Source: a virus
IMG/VR virus record: IMGVR_UViG_3300028595_000046
Span: 1-31,031 of that record
DNA: 31,031 nucleotides
Direction: 5' to 3' (one strand)
This document shows positions 7,746 to 14,779 of this stretch, in pieces. The position numbers were made by a program, and so were the translations under genes. Below the pieces are notes generated by a model, which made no database searches, was not told the DNA's origin, and was given only the letters and a program-made list of their open reading frames with translations. Within the stretch, counting starts at the first letter, position 1, and every line of letters begins with the position of its first letter.

Positions 7746-8022
7746 AGGTCTCAGCTCCCATCTTCAGTAGGGTGTTCACCAAGTGGATGAAGCGCTTGAG
7801 GTCGTGCTTGCTCATCCATCGCTTACCCGCCAGATGGCAGCACCAGTGGAGAAGCTTGAGCGGGTCGTCAATCCTCGACCTGTCTATCGAGTAGGGCTCA
7901 ACGTGTGGGCCATAGGCATAGATGTCGAAGGTGCGAGTTTTCCGGTCATATCTCATGACCAGGTCATTCTGGTTCGAGCCCATCCCGCCCAGCTCCCGAG
8001 CAGTAATTGTTTTCAGACCCAT
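7735..8022 (-). CDS. Unknown 95-residue protein
   Basis: MGLKTITARELGGMGSNQND followed by a short beta-like stretch (DLVMRYDRKTRTFDIYAYG) and a helical C-terminal half with LLHWCCHLAGKRWMSKHDLKRF. I do not recognise a family. The start at 8022 is preferred to an upstream in-frame ATG because it forms TAATG with the stop of the gene before and has CGGAG nine bases upstream. Co-transcribed with the nucleotide-metabolism genes on both sides. Confidence 0.75.
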   Translation of the reverse strand: MGLKTITARELGGMGSNQNDLVMRYDRKTRTFDIYAYGPHVEPYSIDRSRIDDPLKLLHWCCHLAGKRWMSKHDLKRFIHLVNTLLKMGAETYET

Positions 8023-8360
8023 TAGAAAGACTCCGAAAAGTAAAGTATAGCAATGGTGGTTATAGCCATCAGAGAAGCTAAGGTGACCAACACCAGCCAT
8101 AACGGCACAGTTTTACGTTCACCCGGCTCGAAGGGGTAAGACGTCTCAAGGGTCATAGGCGGGTGGGTATTGCCCCAGCAGTGGAACCAGATATGACCAT
8201 TCCACAGACAGGACCAGCGTTCTCGCCACGTCATTTCCCACTTGCTTATTACCATACCCCCCTCTGGGTGACGCCAAATCGGCAAGGCATATACCTCGTC
8301 CTCATGGCCCTCGGGAGGTAGGAGTTTCATGTTGGCTTCCGGGAATTGTGCGCCTTTCAT
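8022..8360 (-). CDS. Conserved-type phage protein with C-terminal membrane segment
   Basis: 112 residues. The central part, GGMVISKWEMTWRERWSCL then NGHIWFHCWGNTHPPMTLET, follows a pattern I associate with a widespread small phage protein of unknown function (GG.(I/V)xS+WxxSWRER...G.(I/V)Wxx(V/C).G.TxPPxxL). The C-terminus adds a hydrophobic helix of about 24 residues (VPLWLVLVTLASLMAITTIA...) after a basic ERK stretch, so the protein probably sits in the inner membrane with most of it cytoplasmic. ATG overlaps the upstream stop (ATGA) and has a GGGGGG ribosome site. Function unknown. Confidence 0.75.
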   Translation of the reverse strand: MKGAQFPEANMKLLPPEGHEDEVYALPIWRHPEGGMVISKWEMTWRERWSCLWNGHIWFHCWGNTHPPMTLETSYPFEPGERKTVPLWLVLVTLASLMAITTIAILYFSESF

Positions 8361-9250
8361 TTCGGGCCCCCCTTTTGCATCTGGATAAAGTCATTGGCGA
8401 AGACGTGCAGGCTGGTGCAGTGCATCGTCAAGGTGCCGGGCGTGATGTCATCCCATGGGTTGGTTACATCGGGATATTCTGAGAAATACCTGCATTGGTC
8501 TAGCACCCATAGCATGAGCCGGATCGTCAGGTAAATGTCATCCTGCATGTGGTGCATGAAGTCGCACGAGCGCAGCGGGTAGTAGCAGTGCAGCTGGTTG
8601 TTGCGCACCCAGAACTGGTAGCCGAGCGAACACGGCTTGCGACCCCCGACGACTTCCCCTACGTCTTCCGGATGGAAGATTGGGAACCACTCCTGACGCG
8701 ACAACGGGTTGGCAGCAAGCGACCGGACAAGGTCGTCAAGGTCGCCGTATTCATTGCGGATGCCTCTGTTGGTGTGACGCTCGGCAGTGTAGCCATTCTT
8801 CCTTTGCCAGTCGTCGGCATCCTTCGAGGGGAGGCACTTAGACCGGGCATGTTTCGGCCAGTACCGCTCCATGTAGTTATGGTTGAACATACCGTTCTCA
8901 TCGCGGTGACCATCGGCGCTTGAGCCCCAAGGCCAGTTCGCCCACTCAACGCCGGGATTGATCGGCGCACCGCAGACGCGCTCCTCGAAGTGGTCATCAG
9001 CCCAAGGAAGGTTCGGCTTGATGTCATCGCGGTAGTGCTGCAGGTCTTCGACACCGTGCAGGCTGTGGGTAAAGGTGTAGTTCATCAGCTCACGGCTGGC
9101 GAACTCGGGCTTGCCAGGACGACCCTGCCAAGGGGCCGGCGGCACCTCGTGGGACTGATGTAGGAACAGGTTCCACGTGTGCTGTCGGATGCGTGTAAAA
9201 GTGTCCCGCCCACTAAGGTAGTTGAAAGGCATGATACGTTCATGCTCCAT
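8357..9250 (-). CDS. Thymidylate-synthase-family protein, likely dCMP-type hydroxymethylase
   Basis: 297 residues, full TS fold. Recognisable blocks: SRELMNYTFTHSLHG (Glu54, matching E. coli Glu58), NPLSRQEWFPIFHPEDVG (the dimer-contact SRR motif, here SRQ), KPCSLGYQFWV (catalytic Cys207), RSCDFMHHMQDD (Arg227, Asp230) and SLHVFAND (His282). Cys-to-Arg spacing is 20, as in E. coli TS. Eleven residues after Arg227, where TS has Asn177, this protein has Asp238; T4 dCMP hydroxymethylase has Asp at this place. The expected product is therefore 5-hydroxymethyl-dCMP rather than dTMP; this is inference. The start at 9250 is set by GGGAGG and an 11-base overlap with the gene upstream. Confidence 0.82.
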   Translation of the reverse strand: MEHERIMPFNYLSGRDTFTRIRQHTWNLFLHQSHEVPPAPWQGRPGKPEFASRELMNYTFTHSLHGVEDLQHYRDDIKPNLPWADDHFEERVCGAPINPGVEWANWPWGSSADGHRDENGMFNHNYMERYWPKHARSKCLPSKDADDWQRKNGYTAERHTNRGIRNEYGDLDDLVRSLAANPLSRQEWFPIFHPEDVGEVVGGRKPCSLGYQFWVRNNQLHCYYPLRSCDFMHHMQDDIYLTIRLMLWVLDQCRYFSEYPDVTNPWDDITPGTLTMHCTSLHVFANDFIQMQKGGPK

Positions 9251-9551
9251 CGTCAGTGCCTCCCATGTCGACTTCCTTGGTGCCACGGAGCTCAGCACGG
9301 ATGCTGTCGGCAACGCGGCGCAGTTCGTTTCGGCCGATGGTCCCAACGTACTCGTTGTTCTCGGCCTTGAGCAGGCGGCGCAGCTGCGCGTCCTTCTCGG
9401 CGAACGCGGTCAGCATGTCGTCCTGCTGCTCGTCGTCCTGGTCATCCTCGTCGGGATCACCGTCCTCGATTTCCTTGGCCGGGATGTCCCGCGCCTCGGC
9501 ATCGTCTTCGGTGAAAGGCTCCTTGTTCTGCGGGGAGCGGCGTCGTGCCAT
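9240..9551 (-). CDS. Small acidic protein with basic N-terminus, unknown
   Basis: 103 residues: MARRRSPQNKEP, then a very acidic stretch (EIEDGDPDEDDQDDEQQDD), then a helical, probably coiled-coil half (MLTAFAEKDAQLRRLLKAE...RNELRRVADSIRAELRG). Two tandem ATGs (9554 and 9551) both lie behind AAGGAG; the second gives better spacing and the recurrent MARR start, and both overlap the stop of the preceding gene. Lying between the two TS-fold genes, it might be a partner or scaffold for them, but nothing in the sequence proves it. Confidence 0.65.
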   Translation of the reverse strand: MARRRSPQNKEPFTEDDAEARDIPAKEIEDGDPDEDDQDDEQQDDMLTAFAEKDAQLRRLLKAENNEYVGTIGRNELRRVADSIRAELRGTKEVDMGGTDDGA

Positions 9552-10369
9552 CATTCGTCTCCTTCTTCGTCCGGATCGACATAGTCGTCTTTCATTCCGG
9601 GATGGTTGTCGCCCACATACTCAGTCAGTTCCTCGAGCACGTCGGGGTCCATGAGTTTGTGGAGCATGGTGTGGACACGCATGCCTTGGGCATATTTCTG
9701 GATGCCACGATGGTACTCCTCGATGGTATAGCGCGCTGTCCACTTGACGCACCAGGTCCAGAAATGGGGGTCGACCTTCTCGATTGCCTCGAGTGCCGCA
9801 ATTGGGTCCTCGAGGTTCGGTGCCAGTGTCGCGAAGTACATCGGATTCACCGTGACGTTGGCAAAGAAGAAGGTCAGTTTGGTAAGGGGAGCAGGATCGA
9901 AGTCGAACGGCGGCAGCAGGACGTCTCGGATGAATACCAGGTCCGCCGAGAACTTCTTGAAGACCTCGGTCGTGCGGTAGTACGCATGAGCTTCGGTCGT
10001 GTGGTTCCCATGGTATGTCAGAGACATCGACTGGATGCACGGCGTGAGCACGGAGGCTCGCTTGCTCCCCTTGTTCGGATCGGACTTCGTCGTGTGACCA
10101 TGTGTCGTGAACGAGACACTGCCGTACTTGCGCTGCTTGAGGCGCTTATCCCACAGGGGCACGACAGCGAGCTGCGACTCCTCGACGAGGTAGTGGCGTC
10201 TCAGCATGGACATCTTCGACTTGGTATAACCCGCATCCTCCATCACCAGGTCATCGCTGATGTCTGTGAAGGTGCGGGTCACGTTGCTGACGATCTTGCG
10301 AAAACCCGACACTTCGTCGGCAGGTGTCGCCATCATGTCGAGGCAGAATTTTATCCACTCATTCTTCAT
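9551..10369 (-). CDS. Diverged thymidylate-synthase-fold protein
   Basis: 272 residues. Not an obvious TS, but the core geometry matches: VLTPCIQSMSLTYHG (Cys111) followed 21 residues later by YYRTTEVFKKFSADL, in which Arg132 and Asp143 are 11 residues apart, as Arg166 and Asn177 are in E. coli TS, again with Asp in place of Asn. A preceding KYGSVSF and a following TFFFANVTVNPMY could be the remaining core strands. The TS Asp169 position is Glu. The last ~80 residues are helical with an acidic tail. Together with the neighbouring TS-family gene this makes a diverged paralogous pair. It could act on a different nucleotide or be a non-catalytic subunit. An unrelated fold is possible. Confidence 0.5.
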   Translation of the reverse strand: MKNEWIKFCLDMMATPADEVSGFRKIVSNVTRTFTDISDDLVMEDAGYTKSKMSMLRRHYLVEESQLAVVPLWDKRLKQRKYGSVSFTTHGHTTKSDPNKGSKRASVLTPCIQSMSLTYHGNHTTEAHAYYRTTEVFKKFSADLVFIRDVLLPPFDFDPAPLTKLTFFFANVTVNPMYFATLAPNLEDPIAALEAIEKVDPHFWTWCVKWTARYTIEEYHRGIQKYAQGMRVHTMLHKLMDPDVLEELTEYVGDNHPGMKDDYVDPDEEGDE

Positions 10370-10643
10370 CGGGAACCCCCAACTGCTTCCGGATGTCCTC
10401 GAGGTGTGCAGTGAACTCGGCAGCGGCGCGGAACAGTTGCTTCTTCTGCTCCCACTGCGGGTCCTTCTGCATCTCGATGAACATCTGGGGGTTGAGCACC
10501 GATCCTGCCCCCTCGAACAGGTTGATGGTGTCGGCGAGGTGTTGCCAGTCGAACGTGCTGAGCAACTCCATGGCGGAACGCACCGCGCTCATCGCCATGT
10601 GAAAGTCCTCAGAGCTTTCAATCTGTTTCTTGTCTGTGTCCAT
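10359..10643 (-). CDS. Unknown small helical protein
   Basis: 94 residues, MDTDKKQIESSEDFHMAMSAV..., predicted mostly helical, with no motif that I recognise. The start at 10643 has a perfect AGGAGG seven bases upstream. It overlaps the next gene by 11 bases, and a promoter-like sequence (10,663-10,691) lies just before it. Confidence 0.65.
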   Translation of the reverse strand: MDTDKKQIESSEDFHMAMSAVRSAMELLSTFDWQHLADTINLFEGAGSVLNPQMFIEMQKDPQWEQKKQLFRAAAEFTAHLEDIRKQLGVPDEE

Positions 10644-10662
10644 GATGAACCTCCTGAGCAGC

Positions 10663-10691
10663 ATTGTACTCGATCACGCGACCGAGCACAA
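10663..10691 (-). promoter_or_regulatory. Possible internal leftward promoter
   Basis: Minus strand TTGTGC, 17-bp spacer, TACAAT. The -10 box matches consensus at five of six positions and the spacing is ideal. The start point would fall close to the AGGAGG of the 94-residue gene, leaving a very short leader. Confidence 0.4.
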
Positions 10692-10702
10692 CGCCATTTG
10701 TC

Positions 10703-11380
10703 TCACGCTCGATCTGCGTGGGATTGGTGGATGTCATTGCACTCGACCAGGTCGGTGTGCGTGGGCTTCTCCCAGCCGGCGGGTTTCACCACGTCCAGCG
10801 TCGAGCCGCGCTTGCTGTCGCTGTCGAGTTCCGCACGGACCTTCTGCATGTTCGCCGCGTGAACCCGGCGCCAGGCCTCGGCAAAGATCGGGGCGAAGCC
10901 ATGAAGGTAGACGGTACCGAACAGGACATAGGCCAGGTCGACCAATCCATCGAGTGCCTCTTCGAGGTGATGGGTGTAGTTTGCTTCATCACGATCCAGC
11001 AGCTGGCGGGTCGTCTCGTAGTAGGCCTCGGTCTGGTGCTTGTACCACTCAGCCAGTTCTTCTTGAAGAAGCTTCATCCGAAAGTCCATGGTCTCACTGT
11101 CAAGCGCCCCCATCGGGTGCAATGCTTCAAGATCGAACTTGGTGTGGAATTCCTCGATGTCGGCTAGGGGGTTGAACTCTACCCCTTCCCGCGCAGGACC
11201 CATGGGCTCGAAGCGGCCATCGAAGAACTCAGCCTTTGACCTTGCCACAATAGGGCTGTTGGGGTCACCATGATGGACATAGACCACAGCGTCTTCCCAA
11301 GTGGCTTCAAGTTTGGCATTGTCCGACAATACTTCGTAGACACGGCCGGTCTTGACGTGACGATAGAGCTTATTTGGCAT
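10703..11380 (-). CDS. MazG-like NTP pyrophosphohydrolase with DUF1653-like N-terminus
   Basis: 225 residues. The first ~60 (KLYRHVKTGRVYEVL...AVVYVHHGD...EFFDGRFEPM) look like the DUF1653 beta domain. The rest is an all-alpha NTP pyrophosphatase: FRMKLLQEELAEW (the EExxE metal helix), HHLEEALDGLVDLAYVLFG (second metal helix, E...D) and WRRVHAANMQKV, the typical MazG-like C-terminal helix. Members hydrolyse (d)NTPs to NMPs; T4 dCTPase/dUTPase gp56 is in this superfamily. In this operon it could remove dCTP to supply dCMP. The start at 11380 is the one that overlaps the kinase stop by 11 bases; the ribosome site (AAGAAAG) is weak. Confidence 0.78.
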   Translation of the reverse strand: MPNKLYRHVKTGRVYEVLSDNAKLEATWEDAVVYVHHGDPNSPIVARSKAEFFDGRFEPMGPAREGVEFNPLADIEEFHTKFDLEALHPMGALDSETMDFRMKLLQEELAEWYKHQTEAYYETTRQLLDRDEANYTHHLEEALDGLVDLAYVLFGTVYLHGFAPIFAEAWRRVHAANMQKVRAELDSDSKRGSTLDVVKPAGWEKPTHTDLVECNDIHQSHADRA

Positions 11381-11879
11381 GGGATAGTTCTTTCTTGATG
11401 GAGTCAATGATAGCCTCTGTGGTAGTACCGAGGTGGGGGTCCTCGATGGAGTACCAGCAAAAGACGGGAACGTGGGTGGAACCCCACTCGTGGTAGGCAT
11501 CGCGGATACTGTTGTCATGTTCCTCGATCATCGCCAGATGCTCGAGCGTGTCGGCATGACTGTTATCGGCGATATGGGGTCCTCGACCGTAGCAGTAGAT
11601 AAAAAACGGCTTCGACGCATAGAAACGGTCAACGAGGTGTTGCGGCACACCTTCACCGTTCGTCCGGAACCGGTCATAGATCAGTTGGGACACGCAGGGA
11701 TGCCGGTCGAAGAGGCAGTTGTTCAAGCGCAGGTAGCGCTCGACACGTTCGGGCATCTCGCCCGGGTATTTGGGAGGACCTTCCCCAGGCGTATATGCTA
11801 ACGCGGGAACGTGTTGCAATATAACGCGAGCGAGCGTTGACTTGCCCGATCCATCGGGTCCTTCGAGTACAATGTTCAT
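11370..11879 (-). CDS. P-loop kinase (thymidylate/deoxynucleotide-kinase-like)
   Basis: 169 residues. MNIVLEGPDGSGKSTLARV carries Walker A (residues ~8-15) in the form typical of thymidylate kinases; CLFDRHPCVSQLIYDRFR carries the DR(H/Y) motif that precedes the lid. It is shorter than a standard Tmk (about 210). Candidate roles are phosphorylation of (modified) dNMP, like T4 gp1, or a 5-hydroxymethyl-uracil DNA kinase as in phages with hypermodified thymine. It is the first gene of the leftward early operon, 29 bases after the predicted transcription start, with an AAAGG site. The start at 11879 is preferred because the longer frame begins upstream of the promoter -10 box. Confidence 0.8.
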   Translation of the reverse strand: MNIVLEGPDGSGKSTLARVILQHVPALAYTPGEGPPKYPGEMPERVERYLRLNNCLFDRHPCVSQLIYDRFRTNGEGVPQHLVDRFYASKPFFIYCYGRGPHIADNSHADTLEHLAMIEEHDNSIRDAYHEWGSTHVPVFCWYSIEDPHLGTTTEAIIDSIKKELSHAK

Positions 11880-11895
11880 TGGAAGCCTTTCACAG

Positions 11896-11924
11896 TTGAC
11901 GAGATCGCTTGACCAGTTTAATGT
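11896..11924 (+). promoter_or_regulatory. Rightward sigma70-like promoter for the HTH and PrimPol genes
   Basis: TTGACG, 17-bp spacer, TAATGT. The start point would be near 11,931, about 29 bases before the HTH start codon. The same -10 hexamer occurs in the promoter at 20,414-20,442. Confidence 0.55.
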
Positions 11925-11943
11925 CAAGTCACATTGAAGTCAA
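11915..11943 (-). promoter_or_regulatory. Leftward sigma70-like promoter for the nucleotide/replication operon
   Basis: Minus strand TTGACT, 17-bp spacer, TAAACT; start point near 11,908. It overlaps the rightward promoter, and its -35 coincides with one half-site of the inverted repeat. Confidence 0.6.
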
Positions 11944-11959
11944 CCGGGGAAAACCTGCC

Positions 11960-12187
11960 ATGAATGATGGCTTTATTACAGAGGAGCAAGCCCGCGCTCG
12001 TTTGAGGGAACTGTGTGATGAAGCCGGCGGCGTCGGTGAACTCGCCCGCAAGATCGGTATTACGATCAGTGCGGTATCGCATCAACTCAATGGACATCGG
12101 CCAATACACGGACGAGTCGCGGAACACATGGGTCTCCAAATTCAACGAGAGACCACAATATCGTATCGGGAGGCCGACCAACAATGA
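11960..12187 (+). CDS. Cro/XRE-like HTH regulator
   Basis: 75 residues. The helix-turn-helix runs through GGVGELARKIGITISAVSHQLNGHRPI (roughly 24-50) and looks like the YdaS/Cro type of small phage repressor. The start MNDGFITEEQ is chosen as the first Met that excludes the operator; the ribosome site (GGGGA) is weak, and an ATG at 11921 would add 13 residues reading through the inverted repeat. The stop overlaps the PrimPol start (ATGA). Probably autoregulates and controls the leftward operon through the repeats at 11,895-11,944. Confidence 0.8.
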   Translation: MNDGFITEEQARARLRELCDEAGGVGELARKIGITISAVSHQLNGHRPIHGRVAEHMGLQIQRETTISYREADQQ

Positions 12188-14118
12188 CACGTAGGGGCGA
12201 TATGCAATCTATCAAACTAATTTGGGACCAAGACGAAGGGGACTATTTCTGTATCTCGACCTCGACGAAGAACACCAAGGTTCAAGGCAAGTGGAAGGAC
12301 ACGTTCTTCCATCGCCGCGACATACGCAAGGCTATCGCCTTCGCCGCGGAGAAGTCGAAGGATCACGATGTCTATATGTCCGCACATGGTTTTTCTCGCA
12401 AGCGTAGACACAAGGATTACTCGATAGACCCACACTGGGTGTATGCCGACCTTGACGAATGTGATCCGAACACCCTCTCCCTAAAACCCACCATCGCTAT
12501 TGAGTCTTCTCCCGGACGCTATGTTGGTTGGTGGCTGTGTGATGGCCCTGTGAGTGAGAAGCTCAACAGGCGTGTGGCATATTTCATCGGTGCTGACACG
12601 TCAGGATGGGATCGGACCCAGGTGCTGCGTGTGCCGGGAACGCAGAACCATAAATACAAGGAGAAGCCGTGGGTCAAGATACTTTGGAAGGATGGCCCAC
12701 GCTACCAACTCAAACGCCTTGAGAAGATAGTGCCCGAGGTCGAGACTGAAGACGGTCGACAGCAGGGCGGTGATGCCGCCGAGATCTATAACGACTATGA
12801 AGACGACCTACCCCGCTGGGTCCGTCGTGAGCTGACTAACCCCCAAGTAGAACGCGGCAAACGATCAGAGGTCCTGTGGAAACTCGTCAACGAGCTGATG
12901 GAAGTCGGCATGTCGAAGGACGAGATATTCACGGTGCTCTGGGACAACGCATGGAACAAGCATGCTGAACGTCGAGATGGTGAGCGTCAACTGGAGCGCG
13001 AGATCGACAAAGCAATGGACAACCATGTAGGAGGTTCTAAGAAGCTAGCCAAAAAGCAGCCCACGAATGTCAGGGCAAACAGGGGTAGTGACGACCCCAA
13101 AAAGAAACGCTTCGAGTTTAAGACCATGGCTGAGATCGAGCAGGAAAACATCCCGTGGATAATCGAAGGAATGATGGCTCCCCAACAAACAACAATGTGG
13201 GAAGGTGACCCCGGTGTGGGCAAGTCCTATTGGTTGATGTGGATCTGCATTGCATTATGTGACGGTAAGCCTCTACCCTGGGAAGACCCAAAGAAACACA
13301 CTCGCAAGCCGATGCGTGTTCTATATTGCGATATGGAGAACTCAGCAGGGGCAGTCACTAAGAACAGACTCGTAGACAACGGGCTTAAGAACCTACACAA
13401 CTACGTCCAACTTGAACAACCTTTCAGTGTGAGTGATCCCGAAAGTATTGATGCCTTGGCAGATGACGTGCTTGAAGTATTCAAGCCTCATGTGGTTGTT
13501 ATCGACCCAGTGAATATCTATGTGGGTAATGCTGACACCTACAAAGCTTCCGAGACTCAGCAGGCCCTACAGGTGTTCAAAGACCTGTCTGTCGAGTTTA
13601 ACTTCTCCCTTAACCTGGTTCGTCACCTTAATAAATCCCACAGTGGTAAGGCACTCTATGCGGGCGGTGGCTCTATCGCCTTTGCTGGTGTTGCCCGTGT
13701 AATTGCGACAGTAGGCTGGCACCCAGAGGAGCCTGATATGCGGGTTGTGGCATGCACAAAGAACAACCTCAGCGCACCCTTCGGCTCTATTGGATATACC
13801 ATACAGGGGCTGCCAGAGACGATGGGAAGGAAGAACCGCTCAAAGCTGGAGTATGTGGGTCATGTGGACTACACCTCAGACGATATTATAAACACGTCTA
13901 ACCAGAAAGATGACTCTTCCAAGAATATCGCGGCAGACCTAATCCGCGAGATGATGGGAGAGGGTAATGAGGTTAACTACCACAGCTTGTTGAAACAGGC
14001 TGATACCCGATCAATCAGTGAGCTATCAGTCCGTAAAGCCGCGGCTGAGTTGAACCTTCGCAAGGTATCTCGCGGCAAAGGAAAACAGCGCAAGACATTC
14101 CTTGAAAAGAAAGCCTGA
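12184..14118 (+). CDS. PrimPol-helicase fusion (replicative primase/RepA-type helicase)
   Basis: 644 residues. The N-terminal half is an archaeo-eukaryotic-type primase: WVYADLDECD (DxD, about residues 88-90), TIAIESSPGRYVGWWLC, then TQVLRVPGTQNHKYK. A linker region (GKRSEVLWKLVNELMEVG...DEIFTVLW) resembles a PriCT-type helical domain. The C-terminal half is a RecA-fold RepA/AAA_25 helicase: GDPGVGKS Walker A (~340-348), VLYCDMEN, HVVVIDPVNIY Walker B, then a motif like LVRHLNKS. It would make primers and unwind DNA for the family A polymerase encoded on the other side of the divergent promoter. No other primase or DnaB gene is visible. An alternative start lies six codons downstream. Confidence 0.85.
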   Translation: MTRRGDMQSIKLIWDQDEGDYFCISTSTKNTKVQGKWKDTFFHRRDIRKAIAFAAEKSKDHDVYMSAHGFSRKRRHKDYSIDPHWVYADLDECDPNTLSLKPTIAIESSPGRYVGWWLCDGPVSEKLNRRVAYFIGADTSGWDRTQVLRVPGTQNHKYKEKPWVKILWKDGPRYQLKRLEKIVPEVETEDGRQQGGDAAEIYNDYEDDLPRWVRRELTNPQVERGKRSEVLWKLVNELMEVGMSKDEIFTVLWDNAWNKHAERRDGERQLEREIDKAMDNHVGGSKKLAKKQPTNVRANRGSDDPKKKRFEFKTMAEIEQENIPWIIEGMMAPQQTTMWEGDPGVGKSYWLMWICIALCDGKPLPWEDPKKHTRKPMRVLYCDMENSAGAVTKNRLVDNGLKNLHNYVQLEQPFSVSDPESIDALADDVLEVFKPHVVVIDPVNIYVGNADTYKASETQQALQVFKDLSVEFNFSLNLVRHLNKSHSGKALYAGGGSIAFAGVARVIATVGWHPEEPDMRVVACTKNNLSAPFGSIGYTIQGLPETMGRKNRSKLEYVGHVDYTSDDIINTSNQKDDSSKNIAADLIREMMGEGNEVNYHSLLKQADTRSISELSVRKAAAELNLRKVSRGKGKQRKTFLEKKA

Positions 14119-14143
14119 GGAACGTCCTAGCGCGTCCTCAGGC
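14102..14143 (-). terminator. Intrinsic terminator between convergent operons
   Basis: Perfect 9-bp stem GCCTGAGGA / TCCTCAGGC with a 13-nt loop. Read leftward it is followed by TTTCTTTTC, so it should stop the leftward operon that ends with the dimer glycosylase. The stem contains the TGA stop of the PrimPol gene, so rightward transcripts also end in this hairpin. Confidence 0.65.
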
Positions 14144-14174
14144 AGGTCATGTCATCGAATGCAGCGAAGGACAG

Positions 14175-14576
14175 TCAGACGCTCGCTGTGCGTCGCTGTG
14201 CTGCTTCGTCAAGGCGTGTCGCAATGCGCTCGCGATTGATGCACAGTGCTTCGCGTGTAGGCGTGTAGTCACGCTGCAGGCAGGAAGGCACGTTGCCCAT
14301 GAGTTGCTTGCGATTGGGCTTGAGCGTGACGTTGAACCCGCGGCGACGACACTCGGCATAGAGGTCGCGCTGACGCAGGTAGCAGAACTGCAACCGGCAA
14401 TAGAAGAACTTTACGTGACCGGTGCCGAGGCGATATGTGTCCGGCAGGTCATCGACGTTACCCCCTTTGCGATGCCATTTCTGTGCAGCACGGAAGACGC
14501 GAGGAAGTTCGCGGTACTCGGCGAGCAGGTGCTTGTCAGTCAGTTCGGTGACAGGCACGACATTGATACGTGTCAT
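14175..14576 (-). CDS. denV: Pyrimidine-dimer DNA glycosylase/AP lyase (T4 DenV type)
   Basis: 133 residues, close in length to T4 endonuclease V (138). The N-terminus MTRINVVPVTELTDKHLLAE and following YRELPRVF keep every known active-site residue: Thr2 (nucleophile once Met is removed), Arg3, Arg22, Glu23 and Arg26. Further blocks GTGHVKFFYCRLQF and RDLYAECRRRGFNV are also family-typical. The enzyme excises UV-induced cyclobutane dimers and cleaves the abasic strand. The ATG at 14576 is required to place Thr at position 2; an upstream TTG in frame would destroy the mechanism. ATG overlaps the stop of the previous gene (ATGA). Confidence 0.93.
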   Translation of the reverse strand: MTRINVVPVTELTDKHLLAEYRELPRVFRAAQKWHRKGGNVDDLPDTYRLGTGHVKFFYCRLQFCYLRQRDLYAECRRRGFNVTLKPNRKQLMGNVPSCLQRDYTPTREALCINRERIATRLDEAAQRRTASV

Positions 14577-14779
14577 TTCCAAAGCCTTTCGCCGAAGGGC
14601 AACTCGTCAGGAGACGTGGGTTGCTGATTGATGAAGACAGCCGTCGGCATGTTCATGCGGTTGTACCAGTCACGAACCTCGCGACTTTCGCGAGCGCTTT
14701 TTACGGGATCGACGTTTCGGCGCCGGGTTTTCTGGTTCGGTTTCGGGATCGTATAGAAGTGGTAGTACCGGGCTGTCAT
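14573..14779 (-). CDS. Unknown 68-residue basic protein
   Basis: MTARYYHFYTIPKPNQKTRRR..., basic and Tyr/Arg-rich at the start, with REVRDWYNRMNMPTAVFINQ towards the end. No family recognised. The AAGGAGG site six bases before the ATG is among the best in the window, which supports reality even though the first 37 codons overlap the preceding gene in another frame. Confidence 0.6.
   Translation of the reverse strand: MTARYYHFYTIPKPNQKTRRRNVDPVKSARESREVRDWYNRMNMPTAVFINQQPTSPDELPFGERLWK

Larger units (their letters stand above)
11895..11944. promoter_or_regulatory. Nested inverted-repeat operator at a divergent promoter
   Basis: Four TTGAC half-sites lie in mirror order: TTGAC at 11896, TTGAC at 11909, GTCAA at 11923 and GTCAA at 11939. 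The inner pair is CTTGAC-N9-GTCAAG; the outer pair is GTTGAC...GTCAAC. They coincide with the -35 boxes of both promoters, so one dimeric repressor could shut both. The adjacent HTH gene is the obvious candidate to bind here. Confidence 0.6.

Noticed and set aside
9545-10414. Long rightward open frame (289 codons) opposite the second TS-fold gene
   Set aside because: Antisense shadow caused by GC-rich codon bias. The leftward gene has coupled starts and TS-like motifs; this one has neither.
11960-12187. Lysogeny repressor
   Set aside because: The HTH protein is small and Cro-like; no integrase, excisionase, attachment site or CI-type protein with a cleavage domain is visible, so temperate growth cannot be claimed.
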